DNA of 64,000 nt. Source: UBA6176 sp041688515 (GTDB lineage: Bacteria; Verrucomicrobiota; Verrucomicrobiia; Limisphaerales; UBA9464). The notes under the pieces were generated by a model. The model searched no databases. It was not told where the DNA came from and saw only the letters and a list, made by a program, of their open reading frames with translations. Positions 25,903 to 34,294 of this stretch are shown piece by piece (the first letter of the stretch is position 1; the number at the start of each line of letters is the position of its first letter). The stretch covers positions 3,423-67,422 of the forward strand of contig JBDNHZ010000185.1 in assembly GCA_041688515.1 (NCBI GenBank). The letters run 5' to 3'. The position numbers were made by a program, and so were the translations under genes.

Positions 25903-27902
25903 GAATGGGCGACCTGATGCTTGAAGAACACGGCTCCCAATGGCGGAAGGGTGAGATGGATCGAGTTCGCCTTGAAGTGCCATCCCAACGGCGCGGCTTC
26001 CACCCCGCCCTGGTTGCCCTGTCCGCTGCCGCCGTAGTCCGGGGCATCGGTGTTGAGGATTTCGCGCCAGAATCCCGACCGGGGCACCCCGATGCGGATG
26101 TTGGTCCGCGCCACCGGCGTGAAATTGAACACCGCCAGGATAAGGTCACCGGTGCGCTGCGATTTGCGGAGGAAGCTGAGCGTGCTGTGCTCACTGTCGT
26201 TCGCGTCCACCCACTCAAACCCCGCGGGATCCGCGTCACCCTCGTGCAGGGCGGGTTCATTCCGGTAAAGCCCGTTCAACTGCCCGACCAGCTTCTGGAT
26301 GCCATTGTGCGCATTGCCGTCCTCGACCAGGTGCCAGTCCAGGCTCGACTCATGGTTCCACTCGCGCCACTGGCCAAACTCGCCTCCCATGAACAGCAGT
26401 TTCTTGCCGGGTTGCGCCCACTGGTACGCCAGCAGCAGCCGCAGATTCGCCATCTTCTGCCAGACATCTCCCGGCATTTTTCCGAGCAGGGATCCCTTGC
26501 CGTGCACGACCTCATCGTGTGAGAGCGGCAGGGTGAAGTTCTCCGCGAACGCGTACACGCCGCGGAACGACAACTGCTGATGATGGTACTTCCGGTGGAT
26601 CGGATCCTCCGAGAGGTACTTCAGGGTGTCGTGCATCCATCCCATGTCCCACTTGAAGCCGAATCCAAGGCCGCCGGCATAGGAGGGACGGGACACCTGG
26701 GGCCAGGAGGTCGATTCCTCCGCATAGGTCTGCACATCGGGAAACTCCCGATACACGGTCTCATTGAATCTCCGGAGGAAGTCGATCGCCTCCAGGTTCT
26801 CGCGCCCACCGTATTTGTTGGGCACCCATTCCCCCTCCTTGCGCGAGTAATCGAGATAGAGCATCGACGCCACCGCATCCACGCGCAGGCCGTCAACGTG
26901 GAACTTCTCCAGCCAGAAGACCGCATTGCTGAGAAGGAAGCTGCGCACCTCGTGCCGGCCGTAGTTGAAGATGTAGCTGTTCCAGTCCGGGTGGAACCCC
27001 TGCTTCATGTCCGCATGCTCGTAGAGGTGGGTGCCGTCAAAATAGGCCAGCCCATGCTCGTCGGTGGGGAAGTGCGACGGCACCCAATCGAGGATCACCG
27101 CGATGCCCTGCTGGTGCAGGACGTCGATCAGGTACATCAGGTCCTGCGGCGTTCCGTAGCGTCCCGTCGGGGCGAAATAGCCGGTCGTCTGGTACCCCCA
27201 CGATCCATAGAACGGATGCTTCATCACCGGCATGAACTCGACGTGCGTGAATCCGTGGCGGACCAGGTAGGCGGCCAACTTCGGCGCCAGCTCGCGATAA
27301 GTGAGCCACCGATTGTCCTCCTCCCCCACGCGCATCCACGAGCCGAGATGCATCTCATAGATCGAGATCGGGCTTTGCAGGGTCTGGCGAGACCCGCGGG
27401 TCTTCATCCAATCGGTATCATTCCACTCGTAGTCCAGGCTCCAGACCATCGACGCCGTCTTCGGCGCGGTCTCATGGCGGAACCCGTAGGGATCGGCCTT
27501 GTCCACCTCGAAGCCGTCGAGGCGCGAGACGATGTGGAACTTGTAGGTTGCGCCGTGGCCGATCTTGGGGACGAACCCGCTCCAGACGCCGGAACCGCCC
27601 GTCGGCTGCAGGGGATGCCGCTCCTTGTTCCACTCATTGAAGTCGCCCATGACGGAGACCCGTGCCGCATTCGGAGCCCAGACCGCGAAGGAAACTCCCG
27701 GCACGCCATTCTGCTCCACGGGATGCGCGCCCATCTTCCGGTAGACATGACAATGCGTTCCCTCGTTGAACCAATGCAGATCATCGCCCGTCATCCACGG
27801 AAGGCTCTCGCGGGCGGGCGCGCGGGCCGGAACGAGGTCGGGGGAGGTTTTTCGTTTCGCCATATAGTGTCGGATGCTCGGATTCCTGCGTGCCATCCGC
27901 AT
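25899..27902 (-). CDS. glgB: 1,4-alpha-glucan branching enzyme
   Basis: A 667-residue GH13_9 enzyme that creates alpha-1,6 branches in glycogen. It has a CBM48 domain (VSFAVWAPNAARVSVMGDFNEWN, about residues 70-92) followed by the barrel: ISIYEMHLGSW, VEFMPVMKHPFYGSWGYQTTGYFAPT, VDGLRVDAVASMLYLDYSR (nucleophile Asp), TYAEESTSWP (acid/base Glu) and TLPLSHDEVVHGKGSL (third Asp). The longest ATG is 2 bases after the glgC stop; an internal ATG at 27863 (MAKRKTSPDL) is equally plausible because neither has a clear Shine-Dalgarno. Its stop is coupled to treZ. Confidence 0.96.
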   Translation of the reverse strand: MRMARRNPSIRHYMAKRKTSPDLVPARAPARESLPWMTGDDLHWFNEGTHCHVYRKMGAHPVEQNGVPGVSFAVWAPNAARVSVMGDFNEWNKERHPLQPTGGSGVWSGFVPKIGHGATYKFHIVSRLDGFEVDKADPYGFRHETAPKTASMVWSLDYEWNDTDWMKTRGSRQTLQSPISIYEMHLGSWMRVGEEDNRWLTYRELAPKLAAYLVRHGFTHVEFMPVMKHPFYGSWGYQTTGYFAPTGRYGTPQDLMYLIDVLHQQGIAVILDWVPSHFPTDEHGLAYFDGTHLYEHADMKQGFHPDWNSYIFNYGRHEVRSFLLSNAVFWLEKFHVDGLRVDAVASMLYLDYSRKEGEWVPNKYGGRENLEAIDFLRRFNETVYREFPDVQTYAEESTSWPQVSRPSYAGGLGFGFKWDMGWMHDTLKYLSEDPIHRKYHHQQLSFRGVYAFAENFTLPLSHDEVVHGKGSLLGKMPGDVWQKMANLRLLLAYQWAQPGKKLLFMGGEFGQWREWNHESSLDWHLVEDGNAHNGIQKLVGQLNGLYRNEPALHEGDADPAGFEWVDANDSEHSTLSFLRKSQRTGDLILAVFNFTPVARTNIRIGVPRSGFWREILNTDAPDYGGSGQGNQGGVEAAPLGWHFKANSIHLTLPPLGAVFFKHQVAHS

Positions 27903-27904
27903 CG

Positions 27905-29203
27905 TCAGATGGTCGTGCCGCTCGGGATGATCTGGTTCTTGGGAATGATGACGATCCCGTCGCGGATGTAGTACAGATCGTGATCCACGTGGGCCGGCTT
28001 ACCCTCGGGCGAGATCACCACCCGGTCACCGATCCGGACGTTCTTGTCGATGATCGCATTCTGAATCCGGACATCACGCCCGATGCCGAGGCGGGGCCGG
28101 CCGGTGCCCGCATTTTCCTGGAGCGATTCGGGGGTTTCATAGTAGTCGGAACCGAGGATGAGCGATCGATGGATGTCGCTTCCCTCCCCGATAAAACTTC
28201 GGATCCCCACCACGGCCTCGGTGAGCCGGCAGCGATCCAGAATGCAGCCGTCCGCAATCATGGACAACCGGGCATGGACGTCATTGAGCCGCGTCGAGGG
28301 GAGAACCCTCCAGCGGCTGAAGATGGGCGCCTGCGGGTCGAAGAAGTCGAAGCGCGGCTCGAGGCTGGCGAGCTGCAGGTTAGCCTCGAAGAAGGAGCGG
28401 ATCGTCCCCACGTCCTCCCAATACCCCTGAAACACGTAGGGATGAACCTGCGTCGTCTGGATGGCGTGAGGGATGACGTGTTTGCCGAAATCCATCAGCG
28501 TATTGTCGAGGAGCTTGAAGAGCGCCTCGCGCTCGAAGAGGTAGATTCCCATCGAGGCGAGGAAGAACTCACCCTCCCCTTCGATGCCGAGCTGGTCCTT
28601 CCGTGCGGCGTCGAGGCGGAGCGGATCCTGGTCCTCCTTCTCCTTGGGTTTCTCCAGGAAACCGGTGATCCGGGACTGCTCGTCCAACTGGAAGACTCCG
28701 CAGGCCGGCACGTCGGAACGCCGGATCGGGATCGCCGCAACGGTCACCTGGGCCTTCGTTCGCTTGTGCTGCTCGATCAGGTCGGCGTAGTCCATCCGAT
28801 ACAACTGGTCGCCGCTCAGGATCAGGAGCCGCTCAAAATCATGATCCTTCAGGTGCGCCAGGTTCTTCCGGATCGCGTCCGCGGTCCCTTGGTACCAGTC
28901 GGAATCAGCCGTGGTCTGCTGCGCCGCCATGATCTCCACGAATCCACCGCCGAACGAGTCGAACCGGTAGGAGTGGGTGATATGATGGTGTAACGATGCT
29001 GAATTGAACTGCGTCAGCACAAAGATCCGGCGAAGGCCCGAGTTGATGCAATTGGAGATCGGGATATCCACCAACCGGAACTCGCCTCCGATCGGCACTG
29101 CCGGCTTGGACCGGTCCTTGGTGAGGGGAAACAGGCGGGTGCCCGCGCCGCCGCCCAGGACCGCCACCAGCACGGAACGATTAAGGGAACTGCTCTTCTT
29201 CAC
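27905..29203 (-). CDS. glgC: Glucose-1-phosphate adenylyltransferase (ADP-glucose pyrophosphorylase)
   Basis: A 432-residue enzyme making ADP-glucose. Motifs include LGGGAGTRLFPLTKDRSKPAVPIGGEFRLVD, YQGTADAIRKN, ILSGDQLYRMDY (catalytic Asp), FLEKPKEKE and GYWEDVGTI, followed by a C-terminal left-handed beta-helix (LGIGRDVRIQNAIIDKNVRIGDRVVI). The frame is open far upstream without similarity, and the family start coincides with the GTG at 29203 (VKKSSSLNRSVLVAVLGGG). It lies 70 bases after malQ and 2 bases before glgB. No glycogen synthase gene (glgA/glgM) is in the window to use its product. Confidence 0.96.
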   Translation of the reverse strand: MKKSSSLNRSVLVAVLGGGAGTRLFPLTKDRSKPAVPIGGEFRLVDIPISNCINSGLRRIFVLTQFNSASLHHHITHSYRFDSFGGGFVEIMAAQQTTADSDWYQGTADAIRKNLAHLKDHDFERLLILSGDQLYRMDYADLIEQHKRTKAQVTVAAIPIRRSDVPACGVFQLDEQSRITGFLEKPKEKEDQDPLRLDAARKDQLGIEGEGEFFLASMGIYLFEREALFKLLDNTLMDFGKHVIPHAIQTTQVHPYVFQGYWEDVGTIRSFFEANLQLASLEPRFDFFDPQAPIFSRWRVLPSTRLNDVHARLSMIADGCILDRCRLTEAVVGIRSFIGEGSDIHRSLILGSDYYETPESLQENAGTGRPRLGIGRDVRIQNAIIDKNVRIGDRVVISPEGKPAHVDHDLYYIRDGIVIIPKNQIIPSGTTI

Positions 29204-29273
29204 ATCGCGATTCTTTACCGGGTGGAAGCGACGGTCTACTGGGCAGTTCCCGGCTCGGCTCTCAGTAAAACAC

Positions 29274-31409
29274 TTAGTGCAATGATGCCGGACGGGCACG
29301 GCGCAGTCGGACCAGCACGCGCAGCGAGTCCGCCAGGTCCCGGGCCGCACGAATGGCCTCCAGACTGATCCGTGTCCTGCGCCGCCAATTGATGCGTTCG
29401 CTCGAGGTCCCCGGGGTGTTTTGGGGCAGGGTCTCCAGCCAGAGATCCTCCAGATTGATGACCACCCACCGGGCCGGGCTGGCGGCAAGATGGTTCTGGA
29501 GCGCCTCCAATACCGCGCCGGGCCCAACCGCTCCGCGCTTCAACCCTCCGCAGCGGCGGAGGTAGCGGACCAATGCGGTGCGGATGCGATCCCGGTCAAG
29601 GCGTTCCTTCGCAAGGTCGCCCCGTTTGATCAGTCCGAGGTGGTGGCGATCGTCGATGTCGATGCCTTGCCAGAAGGCGGCAAAGGTCGGCATGTCATGG
29701 GTGTTCAGGCTCGCGATCACAGACGACGGAATCCGGGGCAGCGCGGCATTGGCCTTGGGACGCGCCTCATACTGCACCACGAACATGCCGCTGACGCCGT
29801 GGCGCCGGAGGGAACGATCCACCTCCGCAGGCACCGTCCCGAGGTTCTCGCCGATGATGACGGCCTGGTGCCGGTGCGATTCGATGCTCAGCATGGCGTA
29901 GAATTCCGGGGCCGGATACGAGACGTAGGCTCCCTGACTCGCGGGGACACCCACCGGCACCCAGTAGAGACGGTGCAATCCCATGACGTGATCGAAACGA
30001 AGCATGCGGGCGTGCCTCAGGTGGTGGCGCAGGTAGGACCGGATGTACGCATGCCCCTGCTCCTGGCTCCGTCCGGGATGGATGGGAGCGAATCCCCAAT
30101 CCTGCCCCTGGGTGAAGACCGGATCCGGCGGTGCCCCCCCCGATGCCGCCAGCGCGAACAATTTCTGGTGCCGCCAGGCATCGTAACCGTCGCGATGCGT
30201 GCCCAGCGGCATGTCGAGATAGAGATCGACGTCCTGGGCGCGGGCATGGCGCGAAAGCGCGGCCATCTGCTCATGCGCCAGCCACTGGGTGTACAGATGG
30301 TATCGCAACCGCGCTGCCCGGCAGTCGCCATCCCGCACATCGCCGCGGCGCATCCGCACTGGCCACTGCGTCCACGAACCTCCCTGCTCTTCATGCATTG
30401 CGCGGAATCGCGAATAGTCGGCGACCTCTGGATGCTCCCGCAGAAAGTCGTCGAAAACCTGACGCCGCGGGCCGGACCGGGCGAAGAACGAGCGACTCAA
30501 TACCTCCAGCACCTCGCGCTTGAGCGCCATCTGGGCGGCGTAGTCCACCAGCGAAGCCTGGTTCAACGAACGGATCCGTTTCCCGAACGACAGCGATTCC
30601 ATCAGCCGCCGGGCGGCGGGACACGACGCCAACTCCGGCACAGCCGTCACATCGAGATAGAATTCGTTCCAGAAGAGGCGGCTCACCGGCGAGTAAGGGC
30701 TCGGTTCGCAGGGCTTCTCCAGAAACGCGGGCAGGAGCGGCAATGTGCCGACAAATCCGCCTCCCTGTCCGCCCAGCCACGTGATGAAATCCGACAGGTC
30801 CGTGAAATCACCCGCACCCCAGCTGCGTTCCGAATGCAGGGCATGGAGCGGGGCGAATGCCCCCCATTCGCGACGCGATGCCGGGCCTTGAAAGCATCGC
30901 TCGGGAGCCGAGAACACCTCGGTTTCAAACTGGTTGCCGGCGCATTCCACCGTCACGCGATGGTATCCGGCGGGCAGCCGTCCGGGAATCGGCAGCAGCC
31001 GGGTGACGAACCGCACGCCGTCCACCCTCCCAAACGCCTTCACCTTCAATCGTTCCAGCCGGGTTTCAGTCCGGCGGGTTTCCCCGTCTTCCATCCGCCA
31101 CTCGCAGCGCAGCGCGCCGGCGGAATCCGGGGCCGGCAATTGCACCGGGACCGCCGTGCGGGTTCCGATCCACGCGACCTGGACCGGATCCAATACGCGT
31201 TTCGCCCGGGTGAGTCGCATGACGTTCAAGGCTTCGGGCACGTCACCCGCACCCTCCATCGGCACCCCCAGCGTTCGCAGTACGGCCAGCATTGACTCCG
31301 TCGAGGCCGGTTGACGTCGTCCGGCCATGTCCACATAGCCGGTCTGAATGCCGCTGAGACGCGCGAGGTGGCGCAACGCGATGATGGATGGTTCTGAAGT
31401 ATGGCTCAT
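29274..31409 (-). CDS. malQ: 4-alpha-glucanotransferase (amylomaltase)
   Basis: A GH77 enzyme of about 711 residues, the long E. coli-like form with an extra N-terminal region of ~200 residues. The catalytic core shows WGAFAPLHALHSERSWGAGDFTDL, YLDMPLGTHRDGYDAW, MLRFDHVMGLHRLYWVP (nucleophile Asp), IIGENLGTVP (acid/base Glu) and IASLNTHDMPTFAAFW. It disproportionates maltodextrins, lengthening chains for TreY and GlgE/GlgB. The ATG at 31409 (MSHTSEPSI) is chosen because the longer frame would run into the stop region of cdaA. It lies 60 bases downstream of cdaA. Confidence 0.93.
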   Translation of the reverse strand: MSHTSEPSIIALRHLARLSGIQTGYVDMAGRRQPASTESMLAVLRTLGVPMEGAGDVPEALNVMRLTRAKRVLDPVQVAWIGTRTAVPVQLPAPDSAGALRCEWRMEDGETRRTETRLERLKVKAFGRVDGVRFVTRLLPIPGRLPAGYHRVTVECAGNQFETEVFSAPERCFQGPASRREWGAFAPLHALHSERSWGAGDFTDLSDFITWLGGQGGGFVGTLPLLPAFLEKPCEPSPYSPVSRLFWNEFYLDVTAVPELASCPAARRLMESLSFGKRIRSLNQASLVDYAAQMALKREVLEVLSRSFFARSGPRRQVFDDFLREHPEVADYSRFRAMHEEQGGSWTQWPVRMRRGDVRDGDCRAARLRYHLYTQWLAHEQMAALSRHARAQDVDLYLDMPLGTHRDGYDAWRHQKLFALAASGGAPPDPVFTQGQDWGFAPIHPGRSQEQGHAYIRSYLRHHLRHARMLRFDHVMGLHRLYWVPVGVPASQGAYVSYPAPEFYAMLSIESHRHQAVIIGENLGTVPAEVDRSLRRHGVSGMFVVQYEARPKANAALPRIPSSVIASLNTHDMPTFAAFWQGIDIDDRHHLGLIKRGDLAKERLDRDRIRTALVRYLRRCGGLKRGAVGPGAVLEALQNHLAASPARWVVINLEDLWLETLPQNTPGTSSERINWRRRTRISLEAIRAARDLADSLRVLVRLRRARPASLH

Positions 31410-31469
31410 GGTGTATCGTTGGGGTCCGCCGCGGGCACTCCGCCCAGGGCGGAGCATCCGGCAAGCGCA

Positions 31470-32708
31470 TCAAGGCTCATTGGACTTTGCGGGAATGTCC
31501 TCCAGGCGTTTTTCCTCGACACTGATGGTGACGTGACGGGGGGCGATGTCGTCGAGTTTAAGCTCCCTCGGAAACGTCAGGTCGCCGGGCTCGATGAGCA
31601 CCCTGTTCATACCCTTGCCCACGCCGGAAAGATCCAGGACGAGCTTGATATCCTCGCTTCCCCTGAACCCGAAAGCACTGCGCTGACCGACCACCGTCAC
31701 CTTGACAACGTCAGGCACAATCTTGGCCACCGAGAGGGTGCTGGGCACCAGCCCATAGCTCACCGCGACATCAAAGGTCTTCTGCACCGTCTGGGAGCGC
31801 TGGACCACCACCACCCACAAACCGACGGCCAGCGCCAGGGCGACGGCCTTCTCGCGATAGTTGACCTGCAAGATCCTCCGAAAGGATGTGGTCTCGGTGC
31901 GGGGCGCAATCTCGTCGTAGAAGGCGGTCAGGATATCCACAAGCTGCGCCGGCGTGGATACCCCCAGGATACTGCCGGCGCGGGCCACCGAGATGGTCCC
32001 CCGTTCCTCCGACACGATCAGGCACAACGCGTCGGTACGTTCGGAAAGGCCGAGCCCCGCCGCATGGCGCGTTCCGCTGCGGGGCAACTTCTCCAGGTTC
32101 TTGGACAGCGGCAGATGGCATCCCAGCTTGTCAATCAGGTGACCGTCGATGATGACCGCGCCATCGTGGCCGATGGAATGCGGGTCAAAGATGCTCTTCA
32201 GAAGAGGTTCGCTCAGGCGTCCTCCGACCTCCTCCCCGCCCTCCAGGTGCCGGGCGATGGAGTCCTTTCCACGGATGACCACCAGCGCACCGATCCGGGC
32301 GCGGGCGAGGTCACCCAGCGTTCGCGCCAGCGTCTCAACCTCACTGCGGGGCAGGCCCGCGGTCGTCCTCCGGTAACGCGGCAGCCGGCACTCGACCCAC
32401 CAGAGGCCGACGCGCTCAAAGAAGTACCGCAGGTCCTCCTGGAAGATCACCACCAGCGCCACGAGGATCACCGCGAAGAACCCCTGCAGCAGGGCGATGG
32501 TGAGCACGAGATTCAGCTTCTGAGCCGCGAGGTAGATGGCGGCGACAATGACCACGCCCATGAAGATCAGGCCGGAGCGCCGGGTGCGCTTCAGCGCGAT
32601 CAGGAAGGCGTAGATGACCAGCGTCACGACCACGATGTCCAACAGGCCTGACCAGCCGACGTCGCCCAGGGCCGAGGCGGCGTGTTTGAGGCGGTCCACG
32701 AGGTTCAT
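31470..32708 (-). CDS. cdaA: Membrane diadenylate cyclase (CdaA type) fused to a YbbR/CdaR-like domain
   Basis: A 412-residue protein. Residues ~20-95 form three transmembrane helices as in CdaA/DacA, ending IFQEDLRYFFERVG. The DAC domain (~118-270) carries the two catalytic motifs, DGA at 182-184 (IGHDGAVII) and GTRHAAGLGLSE at 212-223. It makes c-di-AMP from two ATP. After it, a fourth hydrophobic segment (about 287-303) leads into a ~100-residue region with VQKTFDVAVSYGLV, PDVVKVTVVGQRSAF and LKLDDIAPRHVTISVEE, the pattern of one YbbR domain. In Firmicutes the YbbR-domain regulator CdaR is a separate gene next to cdaA; here they are one chain. It starts 4 bases after the phosphoesterase stop. 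Confidence 0.93.
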   Translation of the reverse strand: MNLVDRLKHAASALGDVGWSGLLDIVVVTLVIYAFLIALKRTRRSGLIFMGVVIVAAIYLAAQKLNLVLTIALLQGFFAVILVALVVIFQEDLRYFFERVGLWWVECRLPRYRRTTAGLPRSEVETLARTLGDLARARIGALVVIRGKDSIARHLEGGEEVGGRLSEPLLKSIFDPHSIGHDGAVIIDGHLIDKLGCHLPLSKNLEKLPRSGTRHAAGLGLSERTDALCLIVSEERGTISVARAGSILGVSTPAQLVDILTAFYDEIAPRTETTSFRRILQVNYREKAVALALAVGLWVVVVQRSQTVQKTFDVAVSYGLVPSTLSVAKIVPDVVKVTVVGQRSAFGFRGSEDIKLVLDLSGVGKGMNRVLIEPGDLTFPRELKLDDIAPRHVTISVEEKRLEDIPAKSNEP

Positions 32709-32712
32709 GGCA

Positions 32713-33774
32713 TCAGCTCAGAAAGGGCTTCCGCGGCTCGACCCTGGACGGGACGCGCAGCCGTTTCAACAGGCGGGCCTGAAGCCACAACTCGCGGGCG
32801 CGCCAAATCTCCTCGGTGGCGTCGATGCTGACGGGGCAACTGCCCCCCGCGATCGGTCCATGGCCGCCGGCTTGTTTGCAATTCTCAAAGACGTCCCGCA
32901 ACACCTCACCGGCCTGGGCGTCAGAACGGTTGGTGCGCAACGAGGCATGCAGACGCCCCTTGTACCGCCCGGTCACGAAACAGCACACCACCCGCTGGTA
33001 GGCCAGGAGGAACTCCGCCACCTGCGAGACCAGGTCGGGAGTTTCCACGGTCCCCAGGTGGGACACCAGCACCCGCCGGTGCAGCGTGGCGTCGCGGATG
33101 CCTTTGCCCAGTGTGGCGAAAAACTTCCGGGAGCGCACCGGGTTCTGGATGCGTGCCAGCAGGCGCATGTCGCAGTGATGCAACACCTGCAGATACGTCG
33201 CAACGACATCCGGCCGTTTGGCGCGGTAGAGGTCAAGTGTGTCGGTCAGGATGCCGTACGCCAGCGCAGTGGCCACGCGCGTCGGAATCTTCGTCCCGTT
33301 CTGCAGAAGGGCCTGGGCAATGATCACGCACGTCGCGCCGCATTCCGGATCCACCACGGCCAGATCCGCGCTGGGAACGGAAGCGGACGGATGCTGGTCG
33401 ATGACCATCGTCGCCTTGCGATCCTTCGGAAATGAGTTGTTCTCAAAGGCCGGCTGGGTGTCCACCAGCGCGACCGAGGCGTACTTCTTGAACCACGCCG
33501 GTTTGATCCGGTGGATTGGGATCTTCAGCAGGCGCACCATCGCCTTGTTTTCCGTGCGTCCAACCTCACCCCCGTAGGCGATCCGCGACGTGATTCCGAA
33601 ACCGCCCTGCGCCAGGTGCTGCAACGCCATCGCCGCCGCCAGGGCATCGGGATCCGGGTAGTCGTGGGTCAGGATCAGCAGCGGGGAGAGCTTCTCGCGA
33701 TTGCGGGCAAGATACTGAAGGAGCCGCTGCGGGGCGGTGCCGATGGTCGACTGTGGTTCGGATCGGTTGATCAT
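32713..33774 (-). CDS. DHH-family phosphoesterase (nanoRNase / c-di-AMP phosphodiesterase-like)
   Basis: A protein of about 353 residues. Metal-binding motifs in order are HDYPDPDALAAA (Asp41, Asp43), VALVDTQP (Asp105), VIDQHPS at 126 (the DHH motif appears as DQH) and a later DTLDLYRA. A C-terminal DHHA1-like domain contains the GGHGPIAGGS loop near residue 300. Relatives include NrnA and the soluble c-di-AMP/pApA phosphodiesterases (DhhP, Pde2). Adjacency to the diadenylate cyclase supports a role in c-di-AMP or pApA breakdown, but the substrate is inferred. The ATG at 33774 overlaps the previous stop (ATGA). Confidence 0.88.
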   Translation of the reverse strand: MINRSEPQSTIGTAPQRLLQYLARNREKLSPLLILTHDYPDPDALAAAMALQHLAQGGFGITSRIAYGGEVGRTENKAMVRLLKIPIHRIKPAWFKKYASVALVDTQPAFENNSFPKDRKATMVIDQHPSASVPSADLAVVDPECGATCVIIAQALLQNGTKIPTRVATALAYGILTDTLDLYRAKRPDVVATYLQVLHHCDMRLLARIQNPVRSRKFFATLGKGIRDATLHRRVLVSHLGTVETPDLVSQVAEFLLAYQRVVCCFVTGRYKGRLHASLRTNRSDAQAGEVLRDVFENCKQAGGHGPIAGGSCPVSIDATEEIWRARELWLQARLLKRLRVPSRVEPRKPFLS

Positions 33775-34256
33775 TCCGGCTTCAGGGCCAGGGACGTCAG
33801 GGTAGCCCGACACGGGCGGCCGCCCTTGTCGGGTTTGATCCACAGCCGGAGATGGGTGATTGCCTCGCCGGCGATCGCCCAATCCTCGCGTTCAAGGGTG
33901 GTGTTGGGCGGCGAGAAGTTGAACTCCTGGCGGACCAGTTCCTGGTAACCGCGGCCCCCGTCCCGGGAGACCGCCAGTTGCAGTTCCTGGGTCCGGCTGT
34001 CCTGCGTTTCTTCCACCTCCACGAGGACACGCCCGATCCGCTGGGGGACGTCAAACGCAAGGATCAGCGTCTGTTCACCCGGCGTCGCGGCGATCCACCG
34101 GCTGGCGCCCGGGCCGCGATGGCCATCGAACGCATTCTCGACGGGATGCTCCGGCGACTCGGACGTGATCATCACGGTGGCGAGGGAGGCCACATCCAGT
34201 TCGTCGTGCGACGAAACCGGAGCGGCAGGATCGGACCCAAGGATTTGTTTTCGCAT
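33771..34256 (-). CDS. Discoidin/F5-8C-like beta-sandwich protein, unknown function
   Basis: A 161-residue protein without signal peptide or membrane segment. The middle and C-terminal part (HPVENAFDGHRGPGASRWIAA, TLILAFDVPQRIGRVLVEVEE, LQLAVSRDGGRGYQELVRQEF and ITHLRLWIKPD) reads like a galactose-binding/discoidin beta-sandwich, the fold used for carbohydrate binding. It sits between treS-mak and the DHH phosphoesterase, 38 bases after the former and coupled to the latter by ATGA. A cytoplasmic glucan-binding accessory is a possibility. No precise family name is claimed. Confidence 0.7.
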   Translation of the reverse strand: MRKQILGSDPAAPVSSHDELDVASLATVMITSESPEHPVENAFDGHRGPGASRWIAATPGEQTLILAFDVPQRIGRVLVEVEETQDSRTQELQLAVSRDGGRGYQELVRQEFNFSPPNTTLEREDWAIAGEAITHLRLWIKPDKGGRPCRATLTSLALKPE

Positions 34257-34294
34257 GGCTTATTCCTCGAACGCGCCGGCTCGGAGGCCCGGCG

